A stretch of 64,000 nt of DNA from Rebecca billardiae RCC1528. Its lineage: Eukaryota > Haptophyta. Location of the stretch: contig OZ251246.1 in the NCBI GenBank assembly GCA_965240325.2, forward strand, positions 124,001-188,000. The letters are read 5' to 3'. A program made the position numbers and the translations under genes. The notes beneath the pieces were generated by a model, which did no database searches, had not been told where the DNA came from, and saw only the letters and a list, made by a program, of their open reading frames with translations. Position 1 is the first letter of the stretch. Every line of letters starts with the position of its first letter. Shown here piece by piece: positions 1 to 11,274 of this stretch.

Positions 1-855
1 TCGCGCGCGCCGCCTCGCGCCGCGCGGCCACGGCCGCGGCGAGCGCGTTCTTCGACGGCAGTCCGAACACGCCGGTCGCGACGTTGTGCACGGCCAGCCC
101 CGCCGCGTGCTCGAGCGCGCGCAGCCGCGCGCACGCGCCGCCGGGCTGCACGGGGAGCCACTCGTCCCACGCGGGGCCCCAGCCGTCGAAGCGCACGTGC
201 AGCGCGCCGGGGCGCGCGCCGTCGATCTGCGCGGGGCACCAGCGCCCGCCCTCGTCGAGGCAGAGCACGCGCGCGCCCACGCGCAGCCCCGCGCCCACGC
301 CCATGGCCCGCGCGGCGCTTGCCGAGCAGGCCTCGCAGAACCAGTCGCCCTCGGGCGGCTGCACGAGCGGCACCTTGAGGCAGAACGTGTGGTGCGCGCC
401 GCCGCAGCCGTCGCACAGCATCAGCGACGCCTCGTGCGCCCCCGAGCCGCAGCCCAGGCAGTGGATCGCCTCGGGCCCGTCGACGGGCGTGAGGTCGTGC
501 GGCCGCGCGTTCGAGATCGCGATCTCGCGCAGGGACGCCGTGTCCGTCAGCTCGTACCACTCGCGCGACCCCGACTCCGAGCCCTCGTCCGAGTCGGAGG
601 GCGAGTCCGAGGCGCTGCCCGCCGCGCGCGCCGCGCGGCCGCGCGCGCCGAGCTCGACGAGCACGCGCGCGCCCTCCGCCACGCCGCCGTGCGCGGGCAC
701 GCGCTTGCAGACGGTCGCCAGCCGCCAGGCGCCGCGCTTGTCGCGCGCGTGCAGCCGGTGGCCGGGGACAAACGCGTCGAGGCGCGCGACGCCCAGCGCC
801 TCGCGCGCGCCCTGCGCCGCGTCGGGCGCGTCGGTCGCGGCGGCGACCGCGGCGT

Positions 856-901
<46 letters not shown>

Positions 902-3765
902 GCCGCCGGCCGACGCGCCGCGCAGCACGGGCGGCGGCGGGTGGTGCGCAGCGCCGTGCGCGCACCCGCGCTCCGCGTGCGACGCGCCGCCCGCGCACGC
1001 GCTCGCGCACGCGCCGGCAGCGCCCCCGGCGCCGGCGCCGGCGCCAGCGCCGCGCCCGCCGCCCCGCCCGCGCCCGCGCCCGCGGCCCCGCCCGCGCCCG
1101 CGCCCGCCGCCGCGCCCGCCGCCGCCGTGCGCCGGCCCCTCGGCCTTGGGCCGCTTGGGCGCGCGCCCGGCCTCGGGGCCGTCCTCGTCCTCGTCCTCGT
1201 CAGAGGCAGCGCTGCCCGCGGCCGGCGGCGGCGGCGGCGGCGGCGGCATCGACGCGCGCGTCGCCGAGCGCGAGGCGCGGTCCGTGCGCGCCACCACGAC
1301 CGCGCTCGCGTTCTTGCGCGGCCGCCCGCGCTTCTTGCCCACCGCCTCCACCGCGGGCGCGTCGTCGGCCGCGGGCGCGTCGGCCGCGGGCGCCGGCGCG
1401 CCGTCGGGCGGCCACAGCCGCCTGCCGCCCGGCGGCGTCGCCGCCGGTGCGGCCGGCGCGTCGGCCGGCGCGTCGGGAGCCGCGGGCGCGGCGGCCGCCG
1501 GCACCGTGGCGCGCGCTTCGCCACCACCGGCCGCGTCGGCCGCGGCGGGCGCGTCGGTGGGCGCCGCGCCGTGCGCCGCAGCCTCCGCGCAGGCCGCCGG
1601 CGCCGCCGCGCCGTCCGCGTCCGCGCCGCCGCCGGCCGTCCCGCCGCCCGCCGCCCCTCCGCCGCCGCCGCGGCCGGCGACAGCGCCCGCGGCGGGCGCC
1701 GCGGCCGCGCCGCGGGTGCCGGCGCCCTCCGCCGCCGCCACCGCGGGCGCGCCGCCGCCGCCGCGCTCGGCGTCGGCGTCCGCGTCGGCGCCCGCGTCGG
1801 TCTCGCCGGCGAGCAGCGCGGCGCGGCGGCGGCGGCGGCGCTCGCGCTCGGCGCTACCGCGGCGCGCGTCGTCGTCGCTGTGGCGCTGCGCGCGCGAGAT
1901 CTCGGCGGCGAGCGCGGCGGCGGAGCGCGCGCTCGCGCCGACCGAGCCGCCGAGCGAGTGCCACGCCCGCGCGAGCGCGACCGAGTGCAGCGCGCGCTCG
2001 AGCTCGAGCATGCACGCGCCGAGCTCCGCGGCGGAGCGCGCCGCGCGTAGCTTGTGCAGCCACTGCAGCCGGCGCGCGCTCCAGCCGGGCGCGAGCAGCG
2101 TGTCCGGCAGCGCGCCCTCGAGGCCGGCGAGCACGAGCATCGCGTGCAGCAGCGGCGGCACGCGCGAGCCGTCGGGCGCCATGCACGCCGTGAGGTGCGC
2201 CGAGAAGTCGAGCGGCGAGAGCTTGAGCCGCGCCGCGCAGGCGGCGCACTTGAACGTGACGCCCTTCACGTCGCGCTTGTTCCACGCCCACGCGCCCTGC
2301 GCGCTCTGCAAGCGCACGGCGTCGAGCTGCAGCCCGGCGCCCTCGGGCAGCGAGGCGGCGAGCGAGAGCGGCGCGATGCGCGGCTCCGTGGGCGGGCCCA
2401 CGCCGTCGCCGCCGCCCATGAACGCGCTCGCGCCCAGCTCGGGCGAGGGCGCGCGCGCGGGCGCGCCCACACACGCGGCCGCGGGCGCTGTGCAGCACGC
2501 GCCGCCCACGCCCTCCAGCGCGGGCGCGCGGGGCGCGCCGGCGCCGCACGGCTGCGCGGTGGCGGTGGCGCGCGCGACGGCTACGGACGCCGCCGCCGCC
2601 GCGCGCGCCTCGCCTGCACCCACGGCCGGCGCGGCCGCGGCGAGGCCGAGCGGCGCGGCGCGCGCGGCCGCGCAGCCGGGGTCACCGCGCGGCGACGGCG
2701 CGGGCGCGGTGCCGGGCGCGGGCGACGGCGCGCGCGGCGGCGCGGCGGCGGCGGGCGGCGCGGGCGGCGGCGCGGCGGCGGCGGCAGCGGGCGCGCCACG
2801 CGCCGAGCTGCCGGCGACAGGCTGGGCAGCCGCCGCCGGTGCCGCCACGGCAGGTGCAGGGCGTGCGCCGGCGGCGTCGGGCGCGCCCGCCGGCGCGGCC
2901 GGCGCGGCCGGCGCCGCGGCGGCTTCGTCTGCGGCTGCGGCCGGCGCCGCGGGCGCGTGAGCAGCCGCGGCCGCCAGCGCCGGCACGGCGGGCGCGCTCG
3001 CGGCAGGCGGCGGCGCGCTCGCCGCGTGCGCGCCGCCCGGCCCCGCCGCCTCCGCCGCCGCCACGTCCTCAGGTGGAGGCGGCGGGGCGAACGCGGCGCG
3101 GCCGTCGGCGGCGGAGGGCGAGCGCGCGCCGGCAGGCGGCGCCGTTGCCGCGCCTGCGAGCGCCGGCCCGCCTTCGGCCGGCGGCGCGCGCGCGCCGAGG
3201 CGTGCTTCCGCCTCCGCGGCCGCGTGCGACGCAGCCGGCGCCACGTCCGTCGCGCCCGCCGCCGCACCCAGCGCACCCGCTGCCAGCGGCGCGGCCTCGG
3301 CCGCCGGGGCGGACGCGGCCGCTGCCGCGGCCGGCGCTGCGGGCGCGCCCGCCGCCGCCGCCGCCGCCGGAGCGGCCGGGAGGTCCTCCGCCTCCGCCCG
3401 CGCATCGACCGGCGGCGGCGCCGGCGCAGCCGCGAGCGCAGGCATCGCCGGCGCGCGCGCAGCCGCCGTCGCCGCAGCGGCCGCCGGCGCTGCACCCGCC
3501 GCCGCCGTCGCCGCTGTCGGCGCGCCCGCCGCCGCCGCCGCCGGGCCGTGCGCCACCGCCGCCGCCGCGGGCGAGGGCAGCGCAGCCCCGACCGGCTCCC
3601 GCGCGGCGGCGCGTGCGTCCGCGGGTGCCCCCGCCGTCTGGCCTGGCATCGCACCCGGCGCACGCGGCGGCACCGGCGGCACCGCCGGAGCGGCGGCAGG
3701 TGGCGTGGCCAACACCGCCGCCGGCGCGGGAGCACGCGCCGCCTCCGCCGTCGCGGCGCGCGCGC

Positions 3766-3800
<35 letters not shown>

Positions 3801-4587
3801 CGCTCGGCGCGCGCAGCCAGCCCGTCCGCAGCTCCGCCCGGCACGGGCTCGGCGGCAAGCGGCGCGTGCGCGCTGCGCATGTGCACGCCCAGCCCCGCCG
3901 AGCACGCGTGGGCGGTGTCCAGCGGGCGCGCAGCGGCGCGCGGCGACGGGATGCCGGCTGGCGCGGCCGCGGCCGCGGTGGCGCCGCCGTCCGCGCCCGC
4001 GCTGCCGCGCGCCTCGCGCGATCGCGGCGCGTCCGCCATCGGCGCGTCGGCGTCCGTGCTCGACGGGTGCGCGCGCGCCGCGGCGGGCGCGCGCGCGCCG
4101 AGCGGCGGGGCGGGCGCATCCGCGCCCGCGCCGAGCGGCGTGGTGTGCGCCGCGGTCGGGCGTTGGGGCTGCACCGCGCCCGCTTCGGGCGCGCACGGCG
4201 CCGCGCGCGTCGGCTGGACCGCCGGCGGCGCGAGCGTTGGGCGCGGCGTCGCCGCGCTCGGGGCGGCAGCCGCGGCCGCGGCGAGCTCGGCGGGCGACGG
4301 TGCGCGCGCCCCGGCCGCGACGGCGCCGCCGCCATTCGGCGTGGGCGCGGCGGCGGCGGGTGCGATGGCCGGCCCCGCGACGCGCGCGGAGGTCAGCAGC
4401 CCCACACCCACACGCGCAGCACTCGTGCCCGCCGCCGCCACCGCCGCCGCCGCCGCCTGCGCTCTGCGCGGCGGCGGCGGCGGCGGCTGCTGCTGCGTTG
4501 GCTGCGGTTGCTGCGTTGGCTGCGGTTGCTGCGGTTGCTGCGGTTGCTGCCGCTGCAGCTGCTGCTGCTGCTGCAGCAGCTGCTGCA

Positions 4588-4652
<65 letters not shown>

Positions 4653-5887
4653 GGCTGCTGCTGCGGCTGCTGCTGCGGCTGCTGCGGCGGCGGTTGCTGC
4701 GGCGGCGGCTGCTGCTGCTGCAGCAGCAGCTGCGCGGGCGGCGAGCGCGCGCGCGGCGCGTGCTGCGCGCACGTGTGCGCCAGCGCCTGCCTCAGCGGCG
4801 CCTCGCACGGCGCGAGCAGCGCGCCGAGCAGCGCGTCCGTCTGCGCGCCGAGCGCGTGCGCGCCGAGCACGCGGCCGGCGCGCGGCCCGTCGGCCGGGCC
4901 GCCGCGCACGAAGACGTGCCCCCCCCTCTCGCCGTCGCCCGCCCACCAGTGCCCGCGGCCGTGCCGGTCGAGGCCGAGGGCCGTGACGCGCGGCAGCGCC
5001 GCCAGCAGCGGGCCGTGCAGCCGGCCGAGACGCGTCGCGTGCTCGCACGACCAGCCGGAGGCGTCGAGGCGCGCGGCGCGCACGTCCACCTCCTCCTCCA
5101 CCGTCTCCGACTCCTCCGCCGCGCGCGCGCACAGGAACGCCAGCGCGCGCGCGCGCTCCGCCGGCGGCAGCGCCCGGAGCTCCGTGCGCTGCAGCGCCTG
5201 CGTCAGCTGCGCGGGCGAGTAGCGCTCCACGCGCAGACTCGCGCGGAGCAGCTCGACCCAGGAGGCGCCGTGGCGCACGGCCTCCTCGAACGAGCCGCCG
5301 CCCGCCTCCACCTCGGGCAGCGCCAGCTCGCCCACGCCGAGCAGCCGCATCGCGCCGATCGCGATGGCGGGCGCGACGTCGTTCGGGTTGTCGTCGGCGC
5401 GCGCGAGCGAGGCATCCACGCGCTGCGGCGTGAGGTGCTCGGGGTGATCGACGGCGAGGAGGCCGGGGAAGGACTGGGCGAAGTAGGCGACGAAGAGCAG
5501 GTCGTCCCACGCCGAAGGCGGCAGCTGCAGCCCCGGCGTGCTCGTCGGCGGCGGCGGCAGCGGCGGGAGCGCGTGCGGCGGCGCGACCGGCCACAGCTGC
5601 GGCGCGAGCGCGCCGAGCTCGCGCGTCTCGTACGGCGGCGGGATGGGCCTCGTGGCGTGCTCGCGCGGCGTCGGCGCCATCCGCTGCGCCACGAGCTCCT
5701 CCGCCGTCAGCGTCGGCCGCTTCGGCGGCCGGCCGCGCCGCTTGGCCTTCTGCTCGACCGTCGGCTGGCGCTGCTGCGGCTGGCCGGCCTCGCTGTCAGA
5801 CTCGTCGCTCGAGCTCTCGACGAGGACGGCGGCGGAGGGGCGCTTGGCGCGCAGCGTGCGCTGGCCCAGGGCCATGGCCGAGGGCAT
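1..5887 (-). CDS. DDT-WHIM-PHD chromatin-remodelling factor (BAZ/ACF1-like), 3' partial
   Basis: One uninterrupted minus-strand frame gives 1,962 residues and runs off the left edge. Seen in order: an AT-hook-like KRRGRPPKR near residue 50; a DDT-like helical domain from W127 (WDDLLFVAYF); a WHIM1-like helix near 240 (LPPAERARALAFLC); a WHIM2/WSD-like segment at about 300-326 (LGLDRHGRGHWW ... HVFVRGG); a poly-Gln block at about 385-463; a long Ala/Pro-rich disordered region; a C2HC zinc-knuckle-like C-x2-C ... H-x3-C near 1215; a helical LELERAL segment near 1290; an AT-hook KKRGRPRK at 1518; an acidic run; an RG-rich tract; poly-Ala; a PHD finger from about 1808 (IHCLGC ... LMLCDGC ... H-x2-C ... 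WFCEAC); and a Tudor/MBT-like fold (GWGPAWDEWLPV). This set is typical of ISWI-partner or plant DDT-WSD nuclear proteins. ATG 5887 was chosen because a CCAAT box lies upstream; an in-frame ATG at 6166 would add 93 residues. Partner and targets are unknown. Confidence 0.85.
860..905 (-). repeat. GCC/GGC trinucleotide tract encoding poly-Ala
   Basis: About fifteen consecutive alanine codons in the chromatin-factor frame, between the RG-rich segment and the Tudor-like/PHD part. A simple-sequence expansion inside coding DNA. Confidence 0.8.
4500..4735 (-). repeat. CAG/CTG trinucleotide tract encoding poly-Gln
   Basis: CTG runs on the plus strand read as CAG in the coding frame, giving about 80 residues dominated by Gln, interrupted by Pro and Leu. 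It separates the DDT-WHIM region from the disordered middle of the chromatin factor. Length polymorphism is expected for such tracts. Confidence 0.9.
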
Positions 5888-6190
5888 GCCACCCCCCGAC
5901 CTCGCGCCGCGCCGGCTGCGTGTACCGGCGGCGCGCGCGGGCGGCCCCTGTGGAGTCGCGAGCGGCGAGGGGGAGTTCGGTGGGCGAGTGCCCCTTGTCA
6001 GCCGGCGCGCACCGGTGTGCACGCGAGCGAGCAGCGGTGCAGGTCGGCCTCGCGGCGCGGCTTGCGCCAGGGTGGTGGGCGCTCGAGCAAAGTCCGATTT
6101 GTGCCGCTGCGGTTCGTCCGTCCGGATGGGTGCTGATTGGGCGGACGGCCGCGAAAAGCTGCGCATTCCAAGCTTCGGGCACCCCTGCGA
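5888..6190 (-). promoter_or_regulatory. Upstream region of the DDT-PHD gene, with CCAAT box
   Basis: GC-rich leader upstream of ATG 5887. A CCAAT box (CCAATCAG on the minus strand, core at 6136-6140) lies about 250 bp before the start codon, which favours the 5887 start over the in-frame ATG at 6166. No clear TATA box was seen. An in-frame stop lies just beyond 6190. Confidence 0.35.
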
Positions 6191-7279
6191 TTAGCGATTG
6201 CTGGGAGCGCTCTTATTGCGCGCTTGAATTCTCGGGCGCTCGATATCTGGCCGAAGGTTCCGATGGCGTATTATGTAGCCCGCGACAGCGCATACTGTCG
6301 GTACCTCGATTCTGACTCTGATGGCCCGCCTATTGGACTCAATAGCACACATAGTACCGCTCCAAATAACGCTTGTCTCACTCATTGCGTGTCGAGCAGG
6401 CGACTCGCACGCAGAGTGGCGGCAATACGGCTGCGATGTCCCTCTTACAGCAAAGTACTGCAGTCGCAGTATTTCTTTTCTCAACTATTCGTCAGCAGGT
6501 AATAATTTCCCCGTCAGATCGCCGTTACTACCGCGACTCATCATCCTCACAATAACACCGGCTGCCGCAGTCTTATGCAGCCACTCGTTGCCCATCCCCG
6601 GTTCCTGAGCTTTCGCTCACCTGTCAATAATCAGTCACTAACTACTCAGTACTCACGGGCTGACTAACTCACTCATTCAGCAGCGCTGACCGGGTGCCCG
6701 AGCCGCCGCGGTGAATGAGAATCTGCGGTGCTGGGCGCGGTCCGGCCCCACCCACGGGCCCGACGGTCCGAGCAGCAAGCGCGGGCCTGACTGAAGGCGG
6801 AGCTGCCCTCGGAACGTAGTGTCCGCGTGAACTTTCGTCAGGTCAGCAGCAGTAGGCGGCCTAGTCCTGTCCTTTTACTATGACTATGCCCTATTATTAA
6901 ATAATAGCAGTACGTATTTAACTACAATACTATTCTGGTGAACACAGCTTTAAACAATTTTAATTCGTGACAAAGCCCTGGGAGACCCAGCTCCGACCCC
7001 CTTTAATTGGTTGTCACCTACTCATACTGATGGGGAGAGTAATACCGGAGTAGGAATACGAAGAATGGGGCCTCAAACGTTTTTTGATTAGGTGCGCCTC
7101 GGGAATCGAGAACGCATGTCGTTACCTTTTTGAGCGCGCCTCATAGGGATGTCGTTGCGATCCCCACCTATTTGTTGATGACGCTTTCCACGACCATCCG
7201 GCATCCGCTCCCAAGTTGAGGAACCAGCGACGAGGGCTTTCGCCGCCATGCCGCGTGCGCTCGGCACACACGATTGAGT
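6191..7279. other. Intergenic DNA without recognisable genes
   Basis: Base composition drops sharply from the GC-rich gene to mixed and locally AT-rich sequence (for example 6880-6970). Short open frames occur on both strands but none shows domain-like content. Nothing recognisable. Confidence 0.5.
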
Positions 7280-7585
7280 ATGACGAACGAGCTCAGCGCG
7301 CTACTGCAGGAGGCGAAGGCCGCGCGCGACACGCAGAATGGCGCTCAGCCGGCGTGGCTCGACGACGCTGCCGGCACTCGCGCTCACACACACGCGCGCG
7401 ACGAGGATCCAGCTCAGTGGGCCAGTCCGCCGCCCAACCCAATGCCAGATGCCATCGTCGGCGTCGCGAGGTACTGCGCCGATCTTGCGGAGATCCAGCG
7501 GCACGTGGCGGCGATCAAGCAGCCGCAACCACATGACGTGCACGAACGGCCTCATGGAGAAGCTCGTACCATAAGCCTACCATAA
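7280..7585 (+). pseudogene. Possible syntaxin-like N-terminal fragment
   Basis: A 101-residue ORF starts MTNELSALLQEAKAARD. After a spacer it has MPDAIVGVARYCADLAEIQR followed by HVAAIKQ, whose hydrophobic spacing (3-4-3-4-3) copies the first Habc helix of syntaxins, and ends with HGEARTIS, reminiscent of the region after that helix. No further Habc helix, SNARE helix or membrane anchor was found in the next 500 bases. It may be an orphan exon, a decayed copy or a chance ORF. The assignment is by eye and weak. Confidence 0.3.
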
Positions 7586-8034
7586 GCCACACGCTCGCCG
7601 AGTCCGTACGCCGTGCAGGTTGTGCCCTGCGCCGCTCGCCCCGCGTCAGCGCCTGCAGACCGGTGGGCCATCCGCGGTGCGTGCCGTTGCCGCGCCGTCG
7701 TGCCACGGCTGCCGTAGGCAGCGACGACTGCATCGACGCGCCCCTCGCCGTGCGCCTCGGTGGGCCTTGCAGAACCCGGCAGTGCAGTGCCGCACTGACA
7801 CTGCCTGTCTGCCACACTCCCGCGCCGCTGTGTCGCGCACGCCTGCGGCGCGCCACCGGATGATACCGTTAGTCAGCGCTGAACAGCCAACTCGTCCCAT
7901 CGTCGTCGGGTCTGCCGGCCCTAACCAGCCTCTCCGTCGCGTCCTAGACGCGCTGTGTTCGACCAGCCCCACCGGGACAAGGCCGCCAGGCCCCCGCAGT
8001 TACTCACTCGGCAGTTAGTACTGACTCAGCTAAA
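7586..8034. other. Intergenic DNA before the duplicated segment
   Basis: Moderately GC-rich, with overlapping short ORFs on both strands but no recognisable product. It leads directly into the first copy of the 1,543-bp duplication. Confidence 0.4.
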
Positions 8035-9577
8035 TGGCGGGCCGTAGGTCCGCCCCTTGTAGTGCCCGGGAAAAAGATAAGAAAAAGAAAAAGGAAAAAG
8101 AAAATCGCCTCGCAGAGAAAAGAAAATCGTCGCCGCTTCGCTCACTACCGGGCGCCCTCGCAGCTCCCACTGGGGACGCTCGGCTGAAAACCATCTTGGC
8201 CATGGCGCGGAGCGCATGGGCGGCGCGCGCCGAATCCAACGCCGGCGCGGACATCGCGCGAGGATTCCCGAGACGTGTTTTCGCCCGATTCGCGATTGCT
8301 GCCCTCGTCGTCTCGCGTGCAGGTCGAACGGGGGCTGAATCGACGCGTTTGGAGCGGTACGCTCGGCGCGTCGACACGATCGTGCGACCTGGGGCGATCC
8401 TCGCCCGACGTGCACGTCGAAAGCTCGCACCGGCCATAGCATCATGCGCTGCGCACGATGGCCGCCTCGCGCGATCCACCGTCGCGCGTCGGGCTCGGTG
8501 CGGAAACGCATTCATCACGAGGCGTCTCGCGGGCGGGAAGCGCCATCGCACGCGACGCAAGCTTTGGCGCGGCCTTCTGAACTCGATCGCCGGAATCCAC
8601 ACACCGGACTGTCGCGTGCCCCGGTTGGCAAGGTCGGGCGCATGCAAATCCGTTTGCTACGATCGGTGGTTTTCCAGAGCGAGCGATCATCTTTCACGCT
8701 CGCGAGCTCGCGACCAAAGATCGCTCGGCGCCTGAGGGCCCACGTCCAGCCTGCATGGCGTCGACGGTGGCCAGTGCGACGGAGGCGCAGCGCGAAGCGG
8801 CGTACGAGGCGCACCGCACGCACCTGCCGGTTCTGCCGCCGTGGCCGGAATCGCGTCTTCGCGAGTCGGCGACTGAGGCGACAGCGCGCTATAACCGATC
8901 TCGCGCGTGCAAGATCGCCGCACCATCCTTGTCCATGGCACGGTCGCTGCGGGACGAGGCCAACGTCGTGAAGCCAGTGGCGCATGCGCTGCGCTTCCTG
9001 TGCCTGCTCGAACAGCGCGTGCCCACCCTCGATCGCGAGTGGCACACGCTCTCGCACTGCGCGCGCGCGCACCACCGAGAGCTCCTGATACCGCCGAACG
9101 TGCGAGTGCCGGACCTGTCGCGCGGAGCGGCGAGCGCCGACGAGCGCTTGGACCTGGACGCGCTGTTGCGCAGCGTGGCGGCCGTGCACGACGCCGACGC
9201 GACCTTCGCCGAGCCCATCGTGCCGGCGGAGCGGACATTGGCATCCTCGCGACACACGATCTCAGCTGGCAGCACGAGGAGATGCTCACAATCTCCTCTG
9301 GCGGATTCGTCGGCGGCGAGGCGCTCGACTACGTCATCGCGGTCGAGATGCGGCACATGCAGCGCGTACGCACACTGTCGGTGAGCTCGCACCAGAGTCA
9401 TCTGTCGCGTTATTATTCGTCAGTGAGTCAGGTAGCTCACCATCATCTACGTGTGTCGCATTGTTATTCGTCATCCTGCCCGTCAAACCGCTAAATAAAA
9501 GACGCGAACCCGCTGGGGAAATATTGCGACAGCACTGGCACGGCCCGCCGACCCCCCCGCCCGCCAGGGCAGAGTTT
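8035..9577. repeat. 1,543-bp direct duplication, copy 1
   Basis: Matches 9732-11274 at a constant offset of 1,697 bp. Identity begins at TGGCGGGCCGTAGG and ends at GGGCAGAGTTT. Only two substitutions were noticed (8267 G/T, 8572 C/T). The unit carries a purine-rich stretch near 8068-8130 and a 209-codon ORF. No terminal inverted repeats or target-site duplication were evident, so it looks like a segmental duplication more than a mobile element. Confidence 0.95.
8755..9384 (+). CDS. Hypothetical 209-residue protein in duplication copy 1
   Basis: Opens MASTVASATEAQREAAYEAH. The middle (about residues 60-160) has balanced, protein-like composition, for example ANVVKPVAHALRFLCLLEQR and LDLDALLRSVAAVHDADATF, predicted helical. 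No known family recognised. From about 9230 the frame becomes Ser/Arg-rich, whereas the frame two bases over becomes protein-like (THDLSWQHEEMLTISSGGF), so a frameshift or unrecognised intron may split a longer gene. Whether it is expressed is unknown; it could be a decayed gene. Confidence 0.3.
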   Translation: MASTVASATEAQREAAYEAHRTHLPVLPPWPESRLRESATEATARYNRSRACKIAAPSLSMARSLRDEANVVKPVAHALRFLCLLEQRVPTLDREWHTLSHCARAHHRELLIPPNVRVPDLSRGAASADERLDLDALLRSVAAVHDADATFAEPIVPAERTLASSRHTISAGSTRRCSQSPLADSSAARRSTTSSRSRCGTCSAYAHCR

Positions 9578-9731
9578 TCCACTGCCCGTATTACGCGCGT
9601 AGTAACGTTCGGTCTGTTTTATCGGTCCGTGCCACTGCCGTGGCCATATGAGTAAGACGGTTGGTGAATGAATGCGATTGCAAGTCGCGGCCGTATTTGA
9701 TCAATCAGATCATCAGCTACAGAGTACAGTT

Positions 9732-11274
9732 TGGCGGGCCGTAGGTCCGCCCCTTGTAGTGCCCGGGAAAAAGATAAGAAAAAGAAAAAGGAAAAAGAAA
9801 ATCGCCTCGCAGAGAAAAGAAAATCGTCGCCGCTTCGCTCACTACCGGGCGCCCTCGCAGCTCCCACTGGGGACGCTCGGCTGAAAACCATCTTGGCCAT
9901 GGCGCGGAGCGCATGGGCGGCGCGCGCCGAATCCAACGCCGGCGCGGACATCGCGCGATGATTCCCGAGACGTGTTTTCGCCCGATTCGCGATTGCTGCC
10001 CTCGTCGTCTCGCGTGCAGGTCGAACGGGGGCTGAATCGACGCGTTTGGAGCGGTACGCTCGGCGCGTCGACACGATCGTGCGACCTGGGGCGATCCTCG
10101 CCCGACGTGCACGTCGAAAGCTCGCACCGGCCATAGCATCATGCGCTGCGCACGATGGCCGCCTCGCGCGATCCACCGTCGCGCGTCGGGCTCGGTGCGG
10201 AAACGCATTCATCACGAGGCGTCTCGCGGGCGGGAAGCGCCATCGCACGCGACGCAAGCTTTGGCGCGGTCTTCTGAACTCGATCGCCGGAATCCACACA
10301 CCGGACTGTCGCGTGCCCCGGTTGGCAAGGTCGGGCGCATGCAAATCCGTTTGCTACGATCGGTGGTTTTCCAGAGCGAGCGATCATCTTTCACGCTCGC
10401 GAGCTCGCGACCAAAGATCGCTCGGCGCCTGAGGGCCCACGTCCAGCCTGCATGGCGTCGACGGTGGCCAGTGCGACGGAGGCGCAGCGCGAAGCGGCGT
10501 ACGAGGCGCACCGCACGCACCTGCCGGTTCTGCCGCCGTGGCCGGAATCGCGTCTTCGCGAGTCGGCGACTGAGGCGACAGCGCGCTATAACCGATCTCG
10601 CGCGTGCAAGATCGCCGCACCATCCTTGTCCATGGCACGGTCGCTGCGGGACGAGGCCAACGTCGTGAAGCCAGTGGCGCATGCGCTGCGCTTCCTGTGC
10701 CTGCTCGAACAGCGCGTGCCCACCCTCGATCGCGAGTGGCACACGCTCTCGCACTGCGCGCGCGCGCACCACCGAGAGCTCCTGATACCGCCGAACGTGC
10801 GAGTGCCGGACCTGTCGCGCGGAGCGGCGAGCGCCGACGAGCGCTTGGACCTGGACGCGCTGTTGCGCAGCGTGGCGGCCGTGCACGACGCCGACGCGAC
10901 CTTCGCCGAGCCCATCGTGCCGGCGGAGCGGACATTGGCATCCTCGCGACACACGATCTCAGCTGGCAGCACGAGGAGATGCTCACAATCTCCTCTGGCG
11001 GATTCGTCGGCGGCGAGGCGCTCGACTACGTCATCGCGGTCGAGATGCGGCACATGCAGCGCGTACGCACACTGTCGGTGAGCTCGCACCAGAGTCATCT
11101 GTCGCGTTATTATTCGTCAGTGAGTCAGGTAGCTCACCATCATCTACGTGTGTCGCATTGTTATTCGTCATCCTGCCCGTCAAACCGCTAAATAAAAGAC
11201 GCGAACCCGCTGGGGAAATATTGCGACAGCACTGGCACGGCCCGCCGACCCCCCCGCCCGCCAGGGCAGAGTTT
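9732..11274. repeat. 1,543-bp direct duplication, copy 2
   Basis: Second copy of 8035-9577, separated from it by a unique 154-bp spacer. The flanks diverge abruptly at both ends. The near identity implies a very recent event, or an assembly duplication that needs checking. Confidence 0.95.
10452..11081 (+). CDS. Hypothetical 209-residue protein in duplication copy 2
   Basis: Translated product identical to the ORF at 8755-9384, with the same switch of protein-like coding to the neighbouring frame near 10927. Both copies share the apparent break, so the break predates the duplication or reflects real splicing. No family recognised. Confidence 0.3.
   Translation: MASTVASATEAQREAAYEAHRTHLPVLPPWPESRLRESATEATARYNRSRACKIAAPSLSMARSLRDEANVVKPVAHALRFLCLLEQRVPTLDREWHTLSHCARAHHRELLIPPNVRVPDLSRGAASADERLDLDALLRSVAAVHDADATFAEPIVPAERTLASSRHTISAGSTRRCSQSPLADSSAARRSTTSSRSRCGTCSAYAHCR

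Noticed and set aside
3069-5594. Minus-strand 841-codon Ala/Arg-rich frame
   Set aside because: Shadow of the DDT-PHD frame: it lacks the DDT, WHIM and poly-Gln reading that the in-phase frame from 5887 gives.
84-6136. Plus-strand Ala/Arg/Gln/Leu-rich frames opposite the DDT-PHD gene
   Set aside because: Stop-free because of very high GC; Leu and Cys runs are antisense readings of the CAG tract.
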